8,329 bases of DNA from Oscillospiraceae bacterium. Its GTDB lineage: Bacteria > Bacillota > Clostridia > Oscillospirales > Ruminococcaceae. This document shows positions 5,590 through 8,329 of the stretch, piece after piece; the first letter of the stretch is position 1, and the number at the start of each line of letters is the position of its first letter. The stretch lies in assembly GCA_900768735.1 (NCBI GenBank), contig CAAGDZ010000017.1:1-8329 (forward strand). Direction: 5' to 3'. A model generated the notes under the pieces. That model ran no database searches and was not told the DNA's origin. It worked only from the letters and a program-made list of their open reading frames with translations. The position numbers and the translations under genes were made by a program.

Positions 5590-5641
5590 GAATTTGCAAC
5601 CGTCAGCGCAATTTTCTGCCGGAGAAAAATAGTTTTCAAGC

Positions 5642-6400
5642 TTATGAGCCGTTGCCCGTAAAACAGTTTTCGGCAGTCAGAAATTCCAACGCGCGCCTTA
5701 CGCCCCTGTTTACCGCCTTCTGATTACGGTCGTCCACAGCCGAACTGCGAAGACCGAGCTTTACGTCCCAGACAACCTGCACAGTCTCTACCGCCACTCC
5801 GCGGACAAATACATCGGTTTCATTTTCAAGACAGGCAATCAGCGCACCCGCCGTCCTTTTCCTTAATACAGCCTCCGGTATTCTTCCGGACATCTGCAAA
5901 AACGACGACGCCGACCACGCGCGGCAAAGCGAATCCGGGTCGCTCAGAAGATGCCTTTTAAGCATAGGAATCTCATTTTCGGTTCCGACCCAGCCGAGTG
6001 CAATAATACTTTTCCTCCGATGCTCCGGCACTTCCGACTCCGCGAGAGCTACAAGCGCCCCGATTAGCTCACTTGTCAGCTCCGCCTGATTCAGGTATCT
6101 GCCTTTTAATAACAGCTCAGCCATGAGATATGCCGCGCCGACTGCATATTCTTCGTCCTGCGAGGTCAGAAGCGGTCTCAGATAGTCTACACCCTCCTGA
6201 CCGTGGAATCTGTAAAAATCTTCGGGATGCCAGCGCTGAGGACGTGGCTTTTTTCCGTCCTCAATAATAAACTCAAAATGCAGTGCAATCTCTGCACTTC
6301 TGCCGAGCTCTTCGCCGAAATCAAGCGTTTCTCCGATTGGAAATCCGTGTTTTTTAAGTTCCTCATATTCCCGCATTATATCTTCGGTACTTAAATTCAT
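5642..6400 (-). CDS. HEAT-repeat protein, unknown function
   Basis: A soluble 252-residue protein with no signal peptide or membrane segment. The middle and C-terminal parts look like HEAT/PBS-lyase-like helical repeats, for example VPEHRRKSIIALGWVGTENE (about 124-143), SLCRAWSASSFLQM (about 157-170) and DVFVRGVAVETVQVVW (about 196-211). Such repeats usually mediate protein-protein contacts, and nothing catalytic is visible. The start at 6400 is preferred over the in-frame ATG at 6415 because GGGAGG (6408-6413) lies 7 bases upstream of 6400 and inside the longer version. It is a single-gene unit with its own promoter, divergent from the DUF1508 gene. Many HEAT proteins in gut Clostridia are uncharacterised, so I give no role. 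Confidence 0.8.
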   Translation of the reverse strand: MNLSTEDIMREYEELKKHGFPIGETLDFGEELGRSAEIALHFEFIIEDGKKPRPQRWHPEDFYRFHGQEGVDYLRPLLTSQDEEYAVGAAYLMAELLLKGRYLNQAELTSELIGALVALAESEVPEHRRKSIIALGWVGTENEIPMLKRHLLSDPDSLCRAWSASSFLQMSGRIPEAVLRKRTAGALIACLENETDVFVRGVAVETVQVVWDVKLGLRSSAVDDRNQKAVNRGVRRALEFLTAENCFTGNGS

Positions 6401-6429
6401 ATAAATGCCTCCCATAATATTTCAGGTGT

Positions 6430-6458
6430 ATTTTACCATAATACTGGCAACTTTGCAA
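6430..6458 (-). promoter_or_regulatory. Sigma-A promoter of the HEAT-repeat gene
   Basis: TTGCAA (6453-6458) and TAAAAT (6430-6435) on the minus strand are 17 bases apart, with TGG before the -10. The predicted start near 6423 leaves a leader of about 22 nt containing the GGGAGG ribosome binding site. Confidence 0.65.
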
Positions 6459-6645
6459 TACTGAATCCGATTTTCGCAAAATGTGAAACAAATTACTGAT
6501 AATTTCGGTTCATGACAAAAGCGATTAATTTTGTTGCTATATTGTTATAAAGCAAGAAATGGCGGTAATGATAGTCATTGCAATCGGCTGAAACCCTAAA
6601 ATTGTCTAAAAAAATGAAAAAAATTCACAAAAAACTATGGATATT
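6459..6645. other. Intergenic region without a gene
   Basis: This AT-rich stretch between the divergent HEAT and DUF1508 promoters contains no credible coding frame. A minor inverted repeat (AATGA-TAG-TCATT, around 6567-6579) is visible, and A-runs occur at 6608-6640 just upstream of the Spo0A-box-containing promoter. I see no further motif I can support. Confidence 0.4.
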
Positions 6646-6674
6646 TTGTCGAAATTGTTATATGCTGTATATAA
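6646..6674 (+). promoter_or_regulatory. DUF1508 promoter overlapping a Spo0A box
   Basis: TTTTGTCGAAA contains a perfect 0A box (TGTCGAA, 6647-6653). It overlaps a poor -35 (TTGTCG, 6646-6651) placed 16-17 bases before TATATAA (6668-6674). Overlap of 0A boxes with the -35 is how Spo0A activates sigma-A promoters such as spoIIG. The predicted start near 6680 gives a leader of about 100 nt, which carries a 7-bp inverted repeat (AGAAAAT 6684-6690 / ATTTTCT 6702-6708). Spo0A control is inferred. Confidence 0.45.
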
Positions 6675-6782
6675 GCGGTACATAGAAAATGTATTTTATG
6701 AATTTTCTCATATCGGCAAATCTTTGTTTTATGTGACACCGAACGTGTATCGGCAGTCGAAAATGAAAGGACGGTTATTTCA

Positions 6783-7151
6783 ATGGGCAAATTTGTAGTA
6801 AAGAAAACCTCAACAGGCGTTAAGTTCGACCTTAAAGCAACAAATGGTCAGGTCATAGCGACATCCGAGGTTTACACAACCGAAGCGGCGTGCATGAAGG
6901 GCATTGAAAGCGTTAAAAACAACTGCGTCGGCGGCGTTGAGGACCAGACAGTAGAAAATTTCGAGGTTTTAAAGCATCCTAAGTTTGAGATTTACAAGGA
7001 TAAGGCAGGAGAGTTCAGATTCAGACTCAAAGCTAAAAACGGCGAGATAATCGCTGTCTCGGAAGGCTACAAGACTATGGACAGCTGCAAAAACGGAGTT
7101 GAGAGCGTTAAGAAAAACGCACCCGAAGCGCCCGTTGAAAAGCAGGACTGA
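6783..7151 (+). CDS. DUF1508 (YegP-like) protein with two tandem repeats
   Basis: A 122-residue soluble protein made of two copies of the short DUF1508 module (about 1-49 and 66-112). The parallel segments are FDLKATNGQVIATSEVY ... CMKGIESVKNN and FRLKAKNGEIIAVSEGY ... CKNGVESVKKN. E. coli YegP has the same double arrangement at similar length. The biochemical function of the family is not established. The ATG is preceded by AAAGGA (6766-6771) with 11 bases between. It is a single-gene unit with a candidate Spo0A-box promoter upstream and a strong terminator downstream. Confidence 0.9.
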   Translation: MGKFVVKKTSTGVKFDLKATNGQVIATSEVYTTEAACMKGIESVKNNCVGGVEDQTVENFEVLKHPKFEIYKDKAGEFRFRLKAKNGEIIAVSEGYKTMDSCKNGVESVKKNAPEAPVEKQD

Positions 7152-7164
7152 TAGCCATATACAA

Positions 7165-7197
7165 CCGCCGCGGCTTCCGCGGCGGCTAATTTTTTTC
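7165..7197 (+). terminator. Strong intrinsic terminator after DUF1508
   Basis: CCGCCGCGG (7165-7173) pairs perfectly with CCGCGGCGG (7177-7185) around CTT and is followed by CTAA and a T7 run (7190-7196). It isolates the DUF1508 transcript from the M50 protease gene. Confidence 0.92.
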
Positions 7198-7234
7198 CCT
7201 ATGACACATCGTGGTCTATTTCCGTGCAAATAAG

Positions 7235-7240
7235 TATAAT
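7235..7240 (+). promoter_or_regulatory. Possible -10 element for the M50 protease gene
   Basis: A perfect TATAAT lies 60 bases before the ATG at 7301, but no good -35 is found 16-18 bases upstream (best TGGTCT). A terminator precedes it, so some promoter must lie in 7198-7290. A sporulation sigma factor might be expected for a SpoIVFB-type gene, yet no clear sigma-E motif is seen. Confidence 0.3.
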
Positions 7241-7263
7241 TATTTATTATGCTTTAATTTTTG

Positions 7264-7285
7264 GTCAGCGGCATTATTCGCTGAC
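7264..7285 (+). other. Hairpin just upstream of the M50 gene RBS
   Basis: GTCAGCG and CGCTGAC form a perfect 7-bp stem with an 8-base loop, ending 5 bases before the GGGGGA Shine-Dalgarno (7291-7296). No U-run follows, so it is not a terminator. It may shape the leader or be a protein-binding palindrome. Confidence 0.45.
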
Positions 7286-7300
7286 AGTCAGGGGGAAATA

Positions 7301-7888
7301 ATGCTTGCCGATTATAAAATAAAAATCAGATTTGATTTTACCTTTTTTGCCGTTGTAGCCTTGCTTGTCGTTATAGATACCGGCGGTACGGCAATGCTCT
7401 CGCTAATCGCCTGTGTTCTGCACGAGGGCGGCCACCTGCTCGCTATGGCTCTGTGCGGAGTTGTGCCAGAAAAAATAACCTTTTACGGCGGCGGTATAGC
7501 CGTAGCAAGGCGTATGGACAATGTAAGCGCACCGAGACGGCTTATTATCCTGTCAGCAGGCTGTGCAGTAAACGCGGTGCTTGCAATGAGCGGAGCACTC
7601 ATGCCGCAAAACAGCACGATGCAGGTTTTCTCCGCGGTCAATCTGCTTATCTGCTGTTTCAACGCCTTGCCGATAGGCTATTTTGACGGTGCCGAGATTT
7701 TACACATAATTCTTGAAAGCATATTTCAGCCGCGCACAGCCGATATAATCAAAAAAACAATCGGAATTATCATGTGCGCGCTGATTGTTGCCGCATTGTT
7801 CATCTATTGTGTAATTTATGAACAAGACGTCAGCGTTTCGCTCGGATTTGTTGTACTTTATCTTATTTTAGCGCAGTTTATCGGCTGA
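7301..7888 (+). CDS. M50-family intramembrane metalloprotease (SpoIVFB-like)
   Basis: A 195-residue polytopic membrane protease of the site-2-protease family. The zinc motif HEGGH (H41, E42, H45) sits in a hydrophobic segment. The second conserved site, N121-A-L-P-x4-D129-G, is the family's third zinc-ligand region. Further hydrophobic stretches lie at about 14-24, 81-100, 109-124, 152-172 and 178-194. B. subtilis SpoIVFB (288 residues) carries a C-terminal CBS domain that is absent here, and no spoIVFA gene is visible. The ATG at 7301 is chosen for its GGGGGA RBS; an upstream in-frame GTG at 7211 has none. The next gene is a TIGR03960-type radical SAM gene; in Clostridia this pair is commonly followed by rplU-rpmA, which neighbour spoIVFAB in Bacillus. 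Pro-sigma-K processing is therefore plausible but inferred. Confidence 0.87.
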   Translation: MLADYKIKIRFDFTFFAVVALLVVIDTGGTAMLSLIACVLHEGGHLLAMALCGVVPEKITFYGGGIAVARRMDNVSAPRRLIILSAGCAVNAVLAMSGALMPQNSTMQVFSAVNLLICCFNALPIGYFDGAEILHIILESIFQPRTADIIKKTIGIIMCALIVAALFIYCVIYEQDVSVSLGFVVLYLILAQFIG

Positions 7889-7891
7889 CCC

Positions 7892-7920
7892 TTGCCTTTA
7901 TCTGAAAAATGTAGTACAAT
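7892..7920 (+). promoter_or_regulatory. Sigma-A-type promoter of the radical SAM gene
   Basis: TTGCCT (7892-7897) and TACAAT (7915-7920) are 17 bases apart and begin 4 bases after the M50 stop. The start would be near 7927, giving a leader of about 35 nt that contains a small hairpin (CGTTT 7930-7934 / AAACG 7942-7946). The radical SAM operon can therefore be expressed independently of the protease. Confidence 0.55.
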
Positions 7921-7960
7921 ATAAAAAGACGTTTGTCAAATAAACGAATGGAAGTTGAAA

Positions 7961-8329
7961 ATGCTTAAAGAAAAACTCGATAAAATTCTTTTAAAAGTAC
8001 AAAAGCCGTCACGCTATATCGGCGGCGAGGTAAACTCGGTGATAAAGGACAAAAGCAAGGTGGATATGCGCTTTGCCTTCTGTTTTCCCGACACCTACGA
8101 TATAGGAATGTCTCACCTCGGCATGAAAATACTGTACTCGCTGAAAAACAGTATTCCTAATTACTGGTGCGAGCGCGTGTTTATGCCGCTTCCGGATATG
8201 GAAGAGCAGATGCGTAAAAATGATATACCGCTGTACGGACTGGAGAGTCTCGAGCCGATAAAGGATTTTGATTTCATCGGCTTTACCTTGCAGTACGAGC
8301 TTTGCTATACAAATGTACTCGCTATGCTC
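7961..8329 (+). CDS. B12-binding/radical SAM protein, TIGR03960 type (partial, N-terminus)
   Basis: Only the first 123 codons are present and the frame is open to the window edge. The N-terminus carries the family signature: VQKPSRYIGGEVNSV, FCFPDTYDIGMSHLGMKILY, CERVFMPLPDMEEQMR and FIGFTLQYELCYTNVLAML. This is the cobalamin-binding-like domain that precedes the radical SAM core (CxxxCxxC, not reached here). The biochemical role of TIGR03960 proteins is unknown. They are usually encoded with a TIGR03936 (DUF2344) partner, ribonuclease G and rplU-rpmA. The ATG has a modest RBS (GGAAG, 7950-7954). Confidence 0.9.
   Translation, partial: MLKEKLDKILLKVQKPSRYIGGEVNSVIKDKSKVDMRFAFCFPDTYDIGMSHLGMKILYSLKNSIPNYWCERVFMPLPDMEEQMRKNDIPLYGLESLEPIKDFDFIGFTLQYELCYTNVLAML

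Overview
The window looks like ordinary chromosome from an endospore-forming Firmicute of class Clostridia, probably close to the Ruminococcaceae/Oscillospiraceae. The basis is a spoIVB-spo0A pair, small DUF1540 and DUF1508 proteins, strong AGGAGG-type ribosome binding sites, AT-rich intergenic DNA with near-consensus sigma-A promoters, and a short M50 protease next to a TIGR03960-type radical SAM gene. The genus cannot be fixed from sequence alone.

Layout: (1) 1-142 holds two hairpins downstream of spo0A. (2) 143-2565, minus strand: spoIVB (S55 sporulation protease) followed by spo0A (master sporulation regulator). A terminator, two Spo0A-box-like sites and a sigma-A promoter lie between them. 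(3) 2802-4864, plus strand: a promoter and a three-gene operon coding for an unrecognised four-TM membrane protein, a uridine phosphorylase and a HAD 5'-nucleotidase-like phosphatase. The last two overlap and form a plausible UMP to uridine to uracil salvage step. (4) 4959-5129: a small Cys-rich DUF1540 protein between two hairpin terminators. (5) 5242-5426, minus strand: a solitary initiator tRNA-fMet with a perfect consensus promoter and its own terminator. (6) 5642-6458, minus strand: a HEAT-repeat protein of unknown role, divergent from (7) 6646-7197, plus strand: a two-repeat DUF1508 (YegP-like) protein whose promoter region carries a perfect Spo0A box. (8) 7301-7888, plus strand: an M50 (SpoIVFB-like) membrane protease without a CBS domain. 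(9) 7961-8329, plus strand: the start of a B12-binding/radical SAM protein, cut by the window edge.

The common thread is sporulation control. Spo0A, the forespore protease SpoIVB and a candidate SpoIVFB-type intramembrane protease fall within 8 kb, and Spo0A-box-like sites occur at three separate places. I found no CRISPR array, insertion sequence, prophage or recognisable defence system. The observations most worth checking are a Lys-to-Arg change in the Spo0A receiver site, the candidate Spo0A boxes (one in the DUF1508 promoter), an altered uracil-pocket motif in the uridine phosphorylase, the CBS-less M50 protease, and a possible structured RNA near 5499-5589.
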